From Lineus longissimus (lineage: Eukaryota > Nemertea > Pilidiophora > Heteronemertea > Lineidae): a stretch of 64,000 nucleotides of DNA. The stretch lies in assembly GCF_910592395.1 (NCBI RefSeq), contig NC_088313.1:18430437-18494436 (forward strand). The letters run 5' to 3'. Each line of letters begins with the position of its first letter. The first letter of the stretch is position 1. Shown one piece after another: positions 22,588 to 36,800 of this stretch. The notes under the pieces were generated by a model. That model was not told where the DNA came from. It searched no databases and saw only the letters and a program-made list of their open reading frames with translations. The position numbers and the translations under genes were made by a program.

Positions 22588-25500
22588 TCACCTTTTTGAT
22601 TTGGGAGTTTTACTTGTCGATTCTTCTTCACTCTCATCTGACAACATATCCTCCAAGTTGACCTTCGTGTCTTCTAATCTCGACGCAGTGTTACGTGATT
22701 TCTGTGTCCGGCTCATACGGGCAGACCTCCGCACTGGGGTGGGTGAGGCGAAGACAGTGTTCTCTAGATCACTGTTGAAAGGACGAGGACAATATGAATT
22801 CAAGCTGTAATTCTAATTGTTAAAAAGCAGACACAGTCTTCTTAAACTTGTCAATGACACCGGTATTGATTTCAACACATGGATGTGCATATACCAAGTA
22901 CTTAACTACTGAAGACAGAAATTTAGCACCCGGCAAAGGTCCTATGATGTTAACAGCTCATACATGTAGGTTAGAATTAAAGGCCAGCGAGTTTCATGTC
23001 GGTCGAAATATATTGAGGTAAATTTAAACCCTTGCTTTCAAAAAAAGAAAATCATTAAAAAACTTCTATCATGTCAATGAATCTCACCTTTCAGAGCTGT
23101 CATCATCCACAGGAGGAGAATTCTTGGGCAGAAGTTTCTTTTTCAGCTTCTTTCCAGTTTGTACTTTAGTGGTAGATCTCCCTGCAAGTAGAAAAACATT
23201 AGTGGCTTTTTGTTGTTAAAATCAGGTATTCATTGGCATCACAAAAATGTCCCAGCTGTAAAGAATACAAAAGTAGCAAAATAAAGAACACAATGACGGA
23301 CAAGATTAAGACCTACCATTGCCTCTTCCAGCTGTTTTATTTTCTTTTTCGTGTTCTTTGGTGGTTTCCATCTTCTCGTCTTCCTCTGCCGTGTGGAATG
23401 AAGCCTGGAAGAAGGTGTAGCTTGTGAACAATTGGAACAGTCCAAGGCAAAAGAATTTTGATAAGTTGCTCATTGTTTACGATTTGGCACTGATTCAGTG
23501 ATTGTTTTCAAACTACGATCACATCCGGAGGCCAATAAATCATTCACATCACCAGAGGCAGTAATGGGCCAAGATGACATATGACAAAATCAGCTTGCCA
23601 ACTGCACAAAATAGACACGAACGTGTCCAGCAGGATAAGATGCGACAAGTGTAAAAACTAGAACTGATATACAGGATTCAATTTCAACTCACATCTTCCT
23701 GTGAATCGACATCAAGAGCCTGATCAGTAACAATCGTCACATCCTGGCTTTCAAGACTCGACTCTGGCACAACTGACACCTGTGAGGACCCAGACTTATC
23801 TTCCACGATATCAACCAATGACAACGACTCTGTTGCCTGTGACAGCTCATCAGCCACTGCATCTGGATCTTGTTGACTACCAGGGTCTTGGCGGTGAAAC
23901 TTCCTCGCAAAGTCTTTCACAGTTTTATCAAACCGTTCAAGAGTTTTGGCAGCCGTTTTATCTTTTACTTCCTGAAACATAAACATAGTAATACTTTCAC
24001 ATTGAAGTTATCATAATTAGAATATCTACCGGTACAAACATTTTAAAGAAACTTAGCCCACCCAACTCGTTAGCTGGAAATGCTAACTCTTCTCTGCAGA
24101 CATGCATGGGAAATGTCTTGACATAGTGGGGGAGGGATGATAGTTTACAATTTCCCCAGGAGAAATCAAGGATGATCGGACAATCTGACAGAGAAACAAA
24201 ACATTGTTATCCTACCTCTGTCATCTGCTCGACAAGAACCTTCAGATCCAGGATGTCTGTTTCTCGCCTGCCGTTCAGCTCCAACATGTTGAGCGTTTTG
24301 GTGAGAACGCGGGTGTTGAATGAGTTGGGTTCACTCAGGATCTCATTGCATGCCTTCACGGCCAGGTTGTTGTGAATCGCATGATCCTGAATTCAAGAGA
24401 AATTCACTAAAGTTTTGAATTCTGAACTATTTTGGAAGTGAAGAAACAATTCCTTGGTCCTTTCAACCTATCAGTTCGGCACCAGGCTTCAATGTTCAAG
24501 GAATATCAGTTTACATGTAAAGAACATGACAATCAATGTTAAGTGACTTGCCTGAGGCCAAAGACAATGTGTCTTTTGGAATTGAACCATTGACATTCGG
24601 ATTAGGAGTCTTACACCATAACCATAGATCAAAGGGGTAGTGCAAGGGGGCAGAACATGACTTGCTTCAACAGGTCTTCAAGACCAAGCAGCCCATGTAA
24701 TATTTGCAGCTATAAGTTCTAAAAGGTACAAAGTAGTCTCACCTGAAGATCAAGCTTTACAGCTGTTGGCTGTCTGTTCTGCTCGAGACTCCTGGCAGAC
24801 GTCAATGTGAGGAGGAGTTTAGCGACATTGGCAGCATTCACTTCCACCAAAGGACTTGACATTGGTGCATTGAAGATGGTCTTCAAGGTTGGCAGGAAGG
24901 CTTCACTCATAACTTCTTGATTTGTCCTGGAAGATGAGTAATATTCAAACATTTGGAGCACAATACACATAAGACATAATATCATTGTTATCTTTACCCC
25001 ACCTCTCTTTGACCAGAATTTTAAGCAAAGTGAAAATAATGTTTAACATGGTCTGGTCAAGGAGTCGTTGATTTTGAATCTTTTATCCACAAGCCAAGGC
25101 TTTTATTCTGTCTGTGCTGCGTTGTCTGTCAATATCCTTGATGAAGGTCAATCTTTGTTTTATTGACAAACATTGATGAGCAATCAGATCACTTCATACC
25201 GAAATGTTCCAACCATACTTACTGACTACTGAATGCAAAGACAGGAAAGAATGTCCCGAGGCAGTGTCTGAGATGGATGTCGTCCTCCGTCAGCGGATTA
25301 TACCAGAGGAGGAGAAGGCGGGAGAGTAGTTTTCCTGACATCACCCGGCCGGATAGCATCAACTTAGCAAGTCCTTCTGCTGCCACTGTACGAATCTCAG
25401 GCATCTGTCAAAGAATTTATATAATTAAGTTTTCAATATTTGATAGATATGTACTAACAATATATTGATATCTAACATACTGAGTCAGATTATCAGGCAA

Positions 25501-28500
25501 AGCAGGAATTGAAATGACTCAGAACTTACTCCACATTTTTAGGCAAGAGATCACGACAAAGTCAACAGGTCAGAGCTGGGATTTTTAGGTGATTCATGTA
25601 AGGAAATACTGTATTGTGGCTATTGAAAACCAAACCTTCTCTGGATCTGGGGCCAACATTGTTATTTTGATAGAACATGGCAAATTCTGGGTAAGGGAGT
25701 TCACGTGCATAAACTTGCTGGTCAAACCATACCTCACTGTCGATAAGAGATGTCAGAATGGTAATCAAACTTTTGATCGTCTCAAGTCCTTTCTTCTCTT
25801 CCTCAATCTCATCGTCTGTAGGAGCGCTAGAAATGACCGACTCCGCATCATCATCCTCGGTGGCATCCATCTTGTTGCTTTCATCCGTGAATGCTTCCAG
25901 GCCGAACGTCAGGAGAATATCAAACAACGCCTCAAGTGCTGTGACTTGGACAGCCATGTGGTCAACTTGGGACACCTACACAAAAGAATGAAACATTAAA
26001 GTTATGGCTGATTCCATCATTCAAATGAATATGTACATTTTATGCACCAAATTAATGGTGGGCCTTGGCTGAAACAAGACACTGTTCACAATGAGTCAAA
26101 GGTGAAGAGATTGCTGAACATTTCAAAAATTCTGAACAGGAGATAAACATGTGGCAAAGCTAACACGAAGTTTTCTTCATTGTTGACAACAATGATTTAC
26201 CTGTATGAAGAGAAGCAGATGTGCCCTGGCAGCTGGTTTACTCATCTGACAACAGAGACCAAGACTTTTCACGGCAAGGCGACGTACAGCTGGATCTTGG
26301 TTCTGGATACCTGGCAAAATCTAAAATAGAATTTGAAGAGTTTAAAGTGGTATTTTGCTTTGAGTAAGACCTCAGAAATAGGGAACTTTGACTGACATGA
26401 TGTTACATCATGCAGTCCAGAAGAAAAAAGCGCAAGGTAGTACTGGAACCAATAGATTGAACCACTCAGTCACAGCCCCCTTAATCAAGGGGGGGAGGCT
26501 CTACTCACCAGTGTCTCAATGAGAGTCTGCAGTGTAGGAATGAGACCATTCAGTGTCACACCTTCTAGCATCACACACGCTATCGTCATACACTTCAGCA
26601 GCGTCTGGGGGTCATTCTGAAATATTGAAAATGCCATCATAAACTCAACATTCTGACAGAAGTTTGTCTCGGGCTCCTGCTCTCTGAAACTTGTTTACAA
26701 AACAAAAACAGATTTGAGCTCAGGATTGACCAATGACTGAAAAATCGCTGCCAGCCTAAACATATCGGTTTTCACAATAGATCTTTTATCTTGGAGTCTA
26801 AATCCACTACTAACCTTCTCTTTTCTGACTTCTTCTACAACTGGCTGCAGCTCCTCAAGAACCTGCTCCTTCTCTGCCTCCAGTTCAGCGAGCTGTCTCT
26901 TCAGTTCACCCGCTTGAATAAAATCTTGTTTCTGCACCGCATCATCCAACTCTTCCCTCAGTTCAAGGATCTTTACTCGGATACTGGCAGCCTGCAGAAC
27001 AAGTGGAGTTAACTAAGAATGGTTGTGAGCAAAAGTATTTTACCTTAAAAATTTTGTGTGTTGCCCAGTGAATGGTTGACCTCATTTCTCCAAAAGATGA
27101 GCTTTTTCACATTGCACGCTTCAGCTTGGATTTGGGGCCAAACAAGGGGACTTTGGGATTGGTATGCAGTGGTCAAAACACGATAAGAAGCAGTAAAGTC
27201 TCACCTTGACCTCAACAAGACGTTTCTTGTCATGACTCAAGCTTGTCTCAATGGTAGAGATGGGTTCTCTGATGTCTGCAATCACTTCAGCAAGATTCAG
27301 AATGCGAGCACCATCGTCTTTCTGGATGCGATCCAGCTGTTTCAGGAGGGATGCAACCATGGTGTGACTGACATTCTCCGAGAATAGCAAATCGTGGATA
27401 AGCTTGTCAAGGCTTTTCCTAAAATGAAGAGAACATTAGAATTTTTAAAAGAGGCTTCACACAACATAGGGATAGGATTGCAAATTTGGGGTGTCGAGCT
27501 TATGGTTAAGGCTACTTTACCTTCCAACCTCATCAGCGAGGTCAAGATTGCAGGCCAAGTCGATCAGATGTTGCAGAATGAACTCATTTTCAAGCTTCTT
27601 TTCCAAATCCTCTTCATTTTTCATGCTGTCAACGATACTGAAAGGGAAACAATCTGATATAAATGGAGTACTGCATGCCTGCATATTCACAGGCTGGTAA
27701 TGTTCATGGAGCAAACACTGACACCGTGGTTTCTAGCAATGCAATCGATTTGCCTGAACATCAGCGCAACCCGAGATACAGACCAGGGTTCTGCTTGAAT
27801 TCAAAGCACATTACTATTGTATCATAGTAGACCTGTGTACACACTGCAGTCAGAAGAAGCTGCCCAGTAACATTGCGCCAACGAATATGACCTGAGCTCA
27901 CCTCTTGATGTATTCACAGTATTCGAATCCAGTTGGCAGGATTCTCTCCAGATATTCCTCAGCGTTGTCACCAAGTGCTTTGAAGTAATCGCACAGACAC
28001 CTCCAGTAGAACACATTCTCACACGTTAACTTCTCAGCCGGGATCACCAGTCTGCAAATAGAGTTCAATCATTGCATATCAAAAGAATCTTTAGGCCAAG
28101 ATGAGGTTGCCTCACTCCAAATATCGTCCCAAATGCCAAAGTTACACGCTGTAAGTTGCGGGTTCAAATGTATTACGTGTAGTTGATCTATCTAAAGTTG
28201 CAAAATGCAATTTGATCTTTTATTAGTCTGACTAGATTTGTTCATGTGAAGACTAAATGCTGTGATTATTCCTATTTCAGTAACCCATCAGATGACTTCA
28301 TGAACATGCAAACCAAGGCATTTGAAATTTAAAGACCTATTGAAACCAAGTGAGGGATAAAAGAATGTAGTCACAATGCTGAACTTACTTCTCATTCAAC
28401 AAATCTAACTCATCGACAAGTTGTTTCTGTTGACACTTAGAGAACATGACCTTGAGAGCCTGGTCTGCCACCTCGGCCGATTCTTCCACATCGAGGCCCC

Positions 28501-30232
28501 GCAGCACGTCAAGGATGTTCCCGCCGTATTGTCTTAGCCATGCTTGCAGAAGTTTGTCAGTGCAGGCCTGCTTTACCTCATCTACCAACAAAAGAAAAGA
28601 TAAATTGATCCTTTGACCACACACACGTTTCCACTCTTCATCAAGCTTGCCATGGACTGTCAACATCTCAAGAATCAATTAGTACACAGAGTGGAGCAGT
28701 CACCCTTCTGACTTCATGTACAATACACTGACATTGATTTATGTGGCTTCCTCAGAAGTTTGATGCCCCACAATCATACTTTTACAGAGAAACATGTAGG
28801 ATGCAGCTGAACAAGCTGTGTTGATCCCAAAACCTTTTACCTGCTCTGTCGTTCAGGCCATCTTTCAGAAGCTTGACACGTTGCGCAATACTCAAAGATT
28901 TCATGTGGATATTCTCAGCAATGACTTGATAAGCTTGTTTACGGATGACATCTTTCACGTCCCGTGCCCTTTCTAGGATACCTGGTAACGTCTTCTTTGA
29001 TGCTGCTATAGTGGAGAGGATCGCACGGCGGACATCAGCATTTGGATCAAATGCCAGGAGGAAGATGTAGGCTGGAACAGACAGAGGGCCAAGGGTTAAA
29101 TAGGTTGTTATTGCCACCTTACTTTGATACATAATAATGAACAGAGGCTATAACTGTACCACAGGTCATTATTGCACCACTTTACCGTACTATTTGCAAA
29201 CGTCGGAGAGCGATGCGTTTCAAAGTAGACATGAAAATACTTACCATTGATAACAGGACAGTCTTTATTTGTTGGATCCTGTAGCCTAGCCAGAGCCAAG
29301 ACAGCCTGAATGCGCACAATCGGGAACTTGTCCTTGAGTCTGTACAGCATGGCATGGAAGATACGATCGTAAAGGTCATCATCAATTTGGGCATTCTCTC
29401 CCATCGAGTGGAGCAGTTTATTTATGAGTTGACAACATCGAAAGCGGACAGCTCGATCACGCGCATTGTGCACCTGAAATAGAAAGGTAATGAAGATTAA
29501 CTTGAGAAAAAGTTATTACTGTCAAGGTAAATTTCCTGACTTGTCTGATCAAGAAGATGCACTTGCTGTCTTCATCAAGGACAAGAGTGGTGGTCCTTCT
29601 TACAGGCTAGTGCTGTAGTCAAACACCTATCTTAAACAGCTGTGTACTATGACCTCAAAACGTTGAGTGAACATAAATCTAGATAGACAACAGCCCTTGG
29701 ATGAACATTCCCAACTCCCAGTCAGCAAGAGTTGATCATTGATGAAAAAGTGGTGTGGACATTATCTGGATATTACATGTACTGTACCTCAAGCAGAAAG
29801 TCGAAAAACTTTGCAATAAAGGGATGAATTTCCTCTTCTTCATCTGAATCTTCTGCTTCAGTCTTCTTTGGCCTCAAAAATGATGTGGCAAACTTGACGA
29901 TGAATTCGATGGTCCTCTCAACCGTCGGCTCTCGTTGAAATACAATCAGGGAAAACTTCAAATGATGTTCAAATTGTTCCCAAAATTCCTCCAACATCAT
30001 CTGAAAAGATTTTTATATGTAGTTCAAAGTAAGTTGACAATACGATAAGAACTAGATTGGTTCAAGCATTATCAAATGTGTGGCCAGCTCTAGATTCAAA
30101 CAGGCAAATCAATCAATAATTGTTAATACTTACATCATCATAGATCTTCCTAAGTTTCTTCAGCAGTCCATTGTGAAGATGGACAGCCCTTTGGCATTCT
30201 TCAAACACATTACGCACACTTGGGAGTGGCAT
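22588..30232 (-). CDS. NCAPG: NCAPG, condensin I HEAT-repeat subunit G (19 coding exons)
   Basis: Exons in transcript order: 30232-30134, 30000-29788, 29473-29245, 29071-28841, 28581-28389, 28051-27902, 27637-27521, 27418-27205, 26991-26815, 26616-26509, 26320-26201, 25975-25733, 25404-25223, 24926-24743, 24386-24216, 23971-23693, 23404-23317, 23181-23088, 22771-22588. All junctions are GT-AG and phases match, giving 1,091 residues (human protein about 1,015). The start is the ATG 5 bases inside an acceptor-bounded exon. REPTVERTIEFIVKFATSF in exon 2 is typical of NCAPG. Helical HEAT-like repeats follow, then a coiled coil (residues about 482-541), the Cnd3-type C-terminal domain (about 545-830) and a basic Ser-Pro-bearing tail. 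Acidic inserts lie near residues 80-95 and 655-680. Known role: it binds the NCAPH kleisin and DNA in condensin I during mitotic chromosome compaction. It is transcribed away from DBNL. Confidence 0.95.
24538..24628 (-). mobile_element. Degraded tRNA-derived SINE fragment in an NCAPG intron
   Basis: Read on the minus strand, it shows an A-box-like TGGTTATGGTGTAAGACTCC, then GGTTCAATTCC (B-box-like), then GGCCTCAGGCAAGTCACTTA, the sort of sequence that follows the tRNA-like head in many SINEs. It is diverged and has no clear tail or target duplication. It lies in the intron between the exons at 24926-24743 and 24386-24216. Confidence 0.5.
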
Positions 30233-30833
30233 TGTTGCTGAAAGTGAAAGATAGAGGGCTTTATTCATTACTAACATTATTACTATCAACTATCAATAAC
30301 GCCAACGTAACATCAACCAATCAGCCTCAACTGGCTCAAGTCAAGATTTAGAGACAAGAATGAAGAAGAACGCAACCACCCCCAACCCCATCCCGTACCA
30401 GTTGCCTGCTGAACATGTGAATTCAGCTGCATAAAATATGACGGGTTAAATGGCAAACTCATCTTGACATGAGCTACGCGTACACCTACGCGAAAACGTG
30501 ACGTTTACGTTTGATTTCTGAACCTCTCTACTCTAGTCTAACGAATGCACACACCAACAACAGGCCCACCATAAACACGTAAAATCACCAAGTTTACTAA
30601 ATGCTATTGATTCAGTTTTGATGCTGTAACATCAGTAGTTATTGAGGAATCTTGAAGACACATGATTGAGCAATAATTCAGGAGATTTATGTCCTAAAAT
30701 CGATGTTTTACCGAAATTTTTGAATCAAATTGACCGCCGTTTCCTTCTGCACTGCGTAGTACGTCACTGGTTTGAGGAGCCCAGCCTACGCAGCAAACGA
30801 TGACGTGATACCCATTAGCAAGCAGGAAGCGAA
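30233..30833. promoter_or_regulatory. Shared NCAPG/DBNL head-to-head promoter interval
   Basis: The two start codons face away from each other and are 601 bp apart. On the NCAPG side, an acceptor (CACTTTCAG) ends at 30238, so a non-coding first exon lies further right; a plausible donor for it is at 30711-30710 (CG then GTAAAA). Between about 30755 and 30810 there are two CRE-like ACGTCA/TGACGT cores (TACGTCAC near 30759, TGACGTGA near 30801). No TATA box is obvious. The transcription starts are inferred, not seen. Confidence 0.5.
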
Positions 30834-33800
30834 ATGTCGGTGGACTTGAACAAAAATAAAGAGTCGCTTTTAGCGGCCTGGAAAGAAGTCACAGACAACA
30901 AATCAAATACAGAATGGTGAGAATTGTTCATTATCAAATTATCCTTCGAAATGATTAGGTTTCCTTGCTGATGCACGGGATTTGTGGGCAGAAGAGCAGC
31001 TCAAAGTTATGACTTCCGCTTCCCAACAATGCAACGTGCATTTCTATGTACATTTTCGTATACTTTTTGACATTGTATTTTTATGTATACAAACATTCTG
31101 TCATAGTGCAATTTTGGAAATATCATTGTAGCTCAGAAACACTTTATTATTTTACTGCAATAGACCAGAAGTTGACTGGATTACGATTGTCGGATTGACC
31201 TCCTGGTAGGCCTATGGCTATGCTTGTTTATTTAGGCTAGTTATCACTTGGGATAAGAATGAACTTTACCCAGTCAGACGAGTGAGTCATCCGGTGTGTT
31301 GGAAACACAGGAGGATGAGTAACTATGTGCTTACCGGTACCTTCTCAGACTCAGGAGGAAAGAAATCAATAATCAATTCCAAGTAAACCATTTCTTAGCC
31401 AGAGATTGTTGTATTACAAAATTGCTCATGTATTTTCATCTGATGTGTGAGTCTTTTGCATAAAAGTATCAATTCATGACTTGTATGGTCTACTTTGTCC
31501 AGGATGAGTGTAACATTTGAATCATTACGAAAGTAGAAATATTATCTTCTCCTTTTCAGGGCTATATTTGGTTATGAAGGCAATACAAATGTCCTGAAAG
31601 TTGCTGAGACAGGCGATGGTAGATATCATTTCTCATCCAATTAAAGATTTAGGATTTTCCTTCTTTATTTTGTCGATTTAGAGTGGAAAATTTCCATTTT
31701 AACTGAATCACAACAACTACTGGTCTACTGGTAACAACTAGAAACAGTACACAATATCATCTGCATTCATGCTGAAAGCAAAAGCTTTCAATTATACCCA
31801 TTTCTTATCGGCTGCTTTAATTTTCAGGAGACTGGGATGAGATGACCGATGAACTAAGCTCTGGAAAGTGCTTGTATGCATTTGTCCAGGTGCTTGATAC
31901 AAATACCAACTTGCCAAAGTTTGTGCTCATCAACTGGGTAAGCTATCTGATTCACTTTCATGAAGAGACTCATGGTGATATTTCACATGAAGACCAAATG
32001 ACCAGTTTCTCACATGTATTATTCTGAATGTCTTCTGTCAACATGACATGAAATTTCCTCTCCTTGTTACAGCAACCAGATGGAGCTCCAGATCAGCGAA
32101 AAGCTATTTGTGCGAGACACACTGTTGATGTTGCAAGGTTTTTTAGGGTAGGTAGATCATATGCGTTTTGTAAAAAAAACACGTGACATAGTTGCTGCCA
32201 TCAGCCTTGTCTTGCTGTCTGATATGCAAAGCTTAGTCATAAATATGGTCAATGACAATATGGTGTTTTCGATGGTCAGGTAATCAGACAGTTTTTAAGA
32301 ACACCTTAATAAAGTGATTTTGACTGGTGCTTGAGACTCCACTTCATGCAATATGAACACATGTAAACATTACATTTGTTTATTCTTGACTTTAGGGTGC
32401 CCACGTGTCTGTAAATGCCAGATGCGAAGATGACATCGACTTTGAGTTCGTCCAGAAAAAAGTTGCAGCAGCTTCTGGGTCTCAGTATGGAATTCATAAA
32501 GAGCAAGCGAAACCTATGCCTGCAGCCGGACCAGTGGTAAGCACATTTTGGCAGGGTTCGCTTTCTGCAGTGGTCCCTTTGACAAGCACAAGATCGAGTT
32601 TTTAAGTCATTAAGAGGCAGTTAAAGACCAAGGACCACAAAGCCTGATTGTTATGATACTTTATCAGGTTTTAGTATTTCTTCTATTTTTGTTTTGATAG
32701 GGATCAGTCTACAAAAGAACCATGGCTGCTCGGGAAATAAACGTCAAACAGAGAGATGAATTCTGGGAGAAAACAGAGGTAAGTTGTGCTTTCTGTCTTT
32801 AAAATTGATGTGGAAACCATTTGAAAGTAACAGTATTGTAAAACCATGACTGTCTTGAACCCGACGAGTTTTATATAATGTACATCAAATTGGTTGTCTT
32901 GATGTTTTCAGAAAGATGAGAGTCGTCGCATCGAAGTTGAGAGAAAGAAGAGTGTTCAGGAGAAGGAAGAGATGGAGAGGAAAAGGAAAGAACGAGAGGT
33001 AGAACCTTGTTGTCATTCATTGCTGGCTTATTTACACTGGCGTCAAATCTGCTCAGAAGTCAGGGTGTCCTGCGTGATCCCTTTCCAAGAGCAGTTATAA
33101 AGACCCTTTTGTTACGACACTTTCCTCTTATACATGTAGCTGACTTGCAAGACGTAATGGTGGACAGCGTCAGAAAACAAACGGAGCCATGTTGTTGTGA
33201 CAAGCGACATGCTCTTAGTTTTCTTGCGCTTCCTGACGCAGTGTGGCGTTATATCGTGCAGGTCATCTATATTCAGATTGAAGCAGAAACTCTAAATGAG
33301 TGGATACTGTGTTGTAATTGGTTTCCTAATAAAGCATGTCGCTCATCACCGATATTGTTGAGGAAATGATTATGTCATGCTGGCATAATAAGCGTTTGCA
33401 TAATTGGGTAATTATGCTGTTATCAGTGGTCATTGGAGATTGCATCATGAATCTCTTGTATAGTCTCCCTTTAAACTGTCCATTTGTGAAACTATCTAGG
33501 CCAAAGAGGCATCAGAACGTGAGAAACATTTAAGGGAGAAGACTAGAGAAATACAGCGGCAGAGGTCAACGGAGCTAGTGAAAGAACGTGAGCGTAGAGT
33601 TTCGCTCAAAGAGGAGTGGGTGAGTGCATGGATCGCTTCAAGCACTCCCTACGCACACTGCTTTTGCTTTACGTGACGGAGGGAGGCCATGTCAACAGAG
33701 TTTAATCTTTCCATCCCACGCAGTATTGCCTCCTGCTATTATGCTAAGCAGAGTGCTCATCACTGGATTTCTTCATGACAAATGTTACTCTGCATGGGAA

Positions 33801-36800
33801 ACAGATTAAAATTTGTTTCATGGCCATTTCTCAGTCTCTGGTTCACAGCTTTGCTATCCTTCTGTGTATTATTTTCTACATTTTTTACCTAACATTACGT
33901 GACACTGGCTTGGGTTTAGGCAACAAGTCGTACAACTCAAATTTGGTCTCCATCTTTGGTGCTGGTTGCATTCGAAACTATGTCGCTTTACTTCGTGGGT
34001 TAGGAAGCCTTTTTGGGTTTTTTCCACTTTGTATAGCTTTTGTGACTAAAAAATGATTGTACTTTTTCACCAATCCTTGTGGATCCAGCTCATGTGGGTA
34101 GGTCTTCAAGTTCATTCTCAGAATGGTACAAACTTGATTTCACTACTATACAGTACAGTTTAAGTTGGTCTCCTTGTTGATAAAGAAGTGATTTCCACAT
34201 CTGGCCGAGGAACATTTTGGAAATTGGTCACGTCCCTTACAACTATGGGAGCTGGTGGTGTTACAGTTAGGAAACTAGTCAAGCCCTGTAGAGCTATGTG
34301 AGCTACCTGTTGCTTGTCTTGCTTAGGGAAAGTTCCTGAGGTGTCATAGGGCCACGTGGAAAACACTCCTTCAGGTTGAGTTTGTCATAGTCGACTACAT
34401 GTAGTTGTTTTTAGTTGTTCATGCTATCATGTTCATTGTTCTATGGAAAAAAAGTTCTGTTTTCCTGAGTTAACTTTCTCACACTTCTGTCTGCTCTGTA
34501 GATAACAAAACTGAGGGTAGAAATGATTCTCCAGAACCTTATCATTGTGCAGTTCTTTGAGGATCATTTATGTCCTTCCTCTGTACTCTTACCTGCTCTG
34601 TCCTGATATCACAAGCTAACTTTGTACCAGATATATGTTTTAAGGTAGGAAATAAAACTTACAAATTTTTGGTGCATAAAATTAGCCCAAAAACAACCCC
34701 ACTGAAATAAAACAGTGTTGCAAAAGTTGAATTATGTCTCAATATCACTAGCTTAAACTTGAAAGTATAAGTGAAACACACAGTTGCTTACAGTGGACAC
34801 TAGCTTACGATTGCTTTTAGCAAGGATTCAGAAAATCATAGCCCCAAAAGCTTTGAAGCATGTTAATATTTCATCAGGGAGATATCACTGGTATGGCAAG
34901 CATGTTCATCTTTTGGCATGTTACTTCATGATATAAGTTGGAGAAAATGAAAGAGATCATAACAGGCCATGACCCTGAGGTAGGTTTGTGTGGGGGTACT
35001 GCTCCAGACAATTTGGGTTGCATTTACATCAATAGGTGACCTACTAATGCTTAAATTTTTACTTTCTGTTTGTTTACTTTCTGTGTTTATCTGAGTGTAT
35101 GTTGTTTTGCATTTTATGTTCATTTTGTCTTTCATTGTGCACAACATAGTTTTCAAAGATAGCTTTGGTTTTTCATAGGCTATGGGGTTTTGGTAAGCTA
35201 TGAAGATGGCTGATAGGCTTGCAGCTGCTGGACTCTGAACCGATAATGCCAGATGAAGCCTGCACTCTCTGGGTTCACCCATCGATCCCAGCTACTGAGC
35301 CCTAAAATTCAAACTAGTGGTTTCAATTTGACTCTCAGGCAATATGTTGACATTGGTCTGTGTCACAAAAACATGACCGACATAATAGCAAATCATGCGC
35401 TGTTATTTACTTCCAAAAACACCACGTGTCCAAAAACACTTTAGTGATAATATTCAGGATGTCCCGATAATGTGACAATAATCTGTTGTCTAGAGTTACT
35501 TGTATCGCTGATGTGGTTATAAATTCACTTTGCAATGAATATTTCAGGAGAAAGACCAGGTTGATGCGATGAAGGAGGACGAAGAAAGGCGGAACCGAAG
35601 TGAAGCTTTGAGGAAACAACGGGCTGCTGTAAGTTACATGTTTTCAAGCTTACTAACGTATCAGTTATAATTTATTAAGCCAATGATCTTTGAATTTAAA
35701 ACCCTTAATGTATAAAAGAACACAAAATGGGCTTGTCTTTTTCGAGTTTGATGGCTGGATTCGATTTCAGTGTCTCCTCGGGTGTCTTGCCATCCAAAGC
35801 TAAAGGAGCAACATCTATCCAGAAAAAAACAAAAATATGTTGATATCTGATTGATTGTAATAAAAGTTCACCGTTTTATTTAGGAAGCTGCTGCTCTTGT
35901 CCAACAACGCGGTGCTAACCCCCGATCGATGTTTCAACAAATGGCGTCAACAAAGCCTGCCCCACCACAAAAGATGGCAGCACCATCCAGGTAGTTTAAG
36001 AATTAACTTATATTGTTTCTGTGTGAAGTAGCGTATTTGTTCACACAAGAACATGTAACTTTTTCGTCAAGAACAATTATATGTAGCAATGTTATAACCC
36101 TTTGGTGGTTGAGTCATTAAATCTTTTTGTGTTTTCCGCTCAAGACATGAATATGCCATTGATAGCAAATTAGATGCTGAATCTATTACAGAAGATTTCC
36201 AGTAACTGGATTCCAGCACCATCACGTGCACTTCAGGCTATCTGGCACGAGGCAATGAAGTTAAGCTGTATTTTCTTTATCCTCAGGAAGTTGAAGTGGG
36301 AATTTGAACCATCTGGTGGTGACCAGTCAAAGTTGGTTGAACGCAAAGGACCAATCAGGTTGCCAACGGAAGATGAAGGAAACATGCCTCCGCGCCCGGA
36401 ACCATTAGGGCACCCGGAACCAGAATGGCAACCTGAACCTGCACGTCAACCAGAACCCGTTCGTGAACCAAGTCCTGAGCCCGTTCGTGAACCAAGTCCT
36501 GAGCCCGTTCGTGAACCAAGTCCTGAGCCTGTTCGTGAACCAAGTCCTGAACCGGTCAGAGAGCCTTCGCCAGAGCCGGTGCCAGTAGCAGCGCCAGTAA
36601 ATAAAAACTTATTCCAACAAGGTCTTCCCCAACGACCTGACTCAGATGAGGAGGAGGAGGAGGCTGATGACTGGAATGGTAGGTGTTCTGTTTTGTTTTA
36701 GAAAATTTATTGTGTGAAATCTTCAGAATGCTTTCATTAAATAGTCATTTAATGTACAAAACATAAGAATACCGGTACACTACAGGAAAATCAAATGCCT

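Noticed and set aside
33775-34056. 93-codon hydrophobic open frame in DBNL intron 8
   Set aside because: No start context, splice sites or family similarity. It lies within a well-bounded intron.
36174-36286. Upstream extension of DBNL exon 11 as coding sequence
   Set aside because: The open frame continues leftward by chance. The CCTCAG acceptor at 36286 and the phase from exon 10 set the true border.
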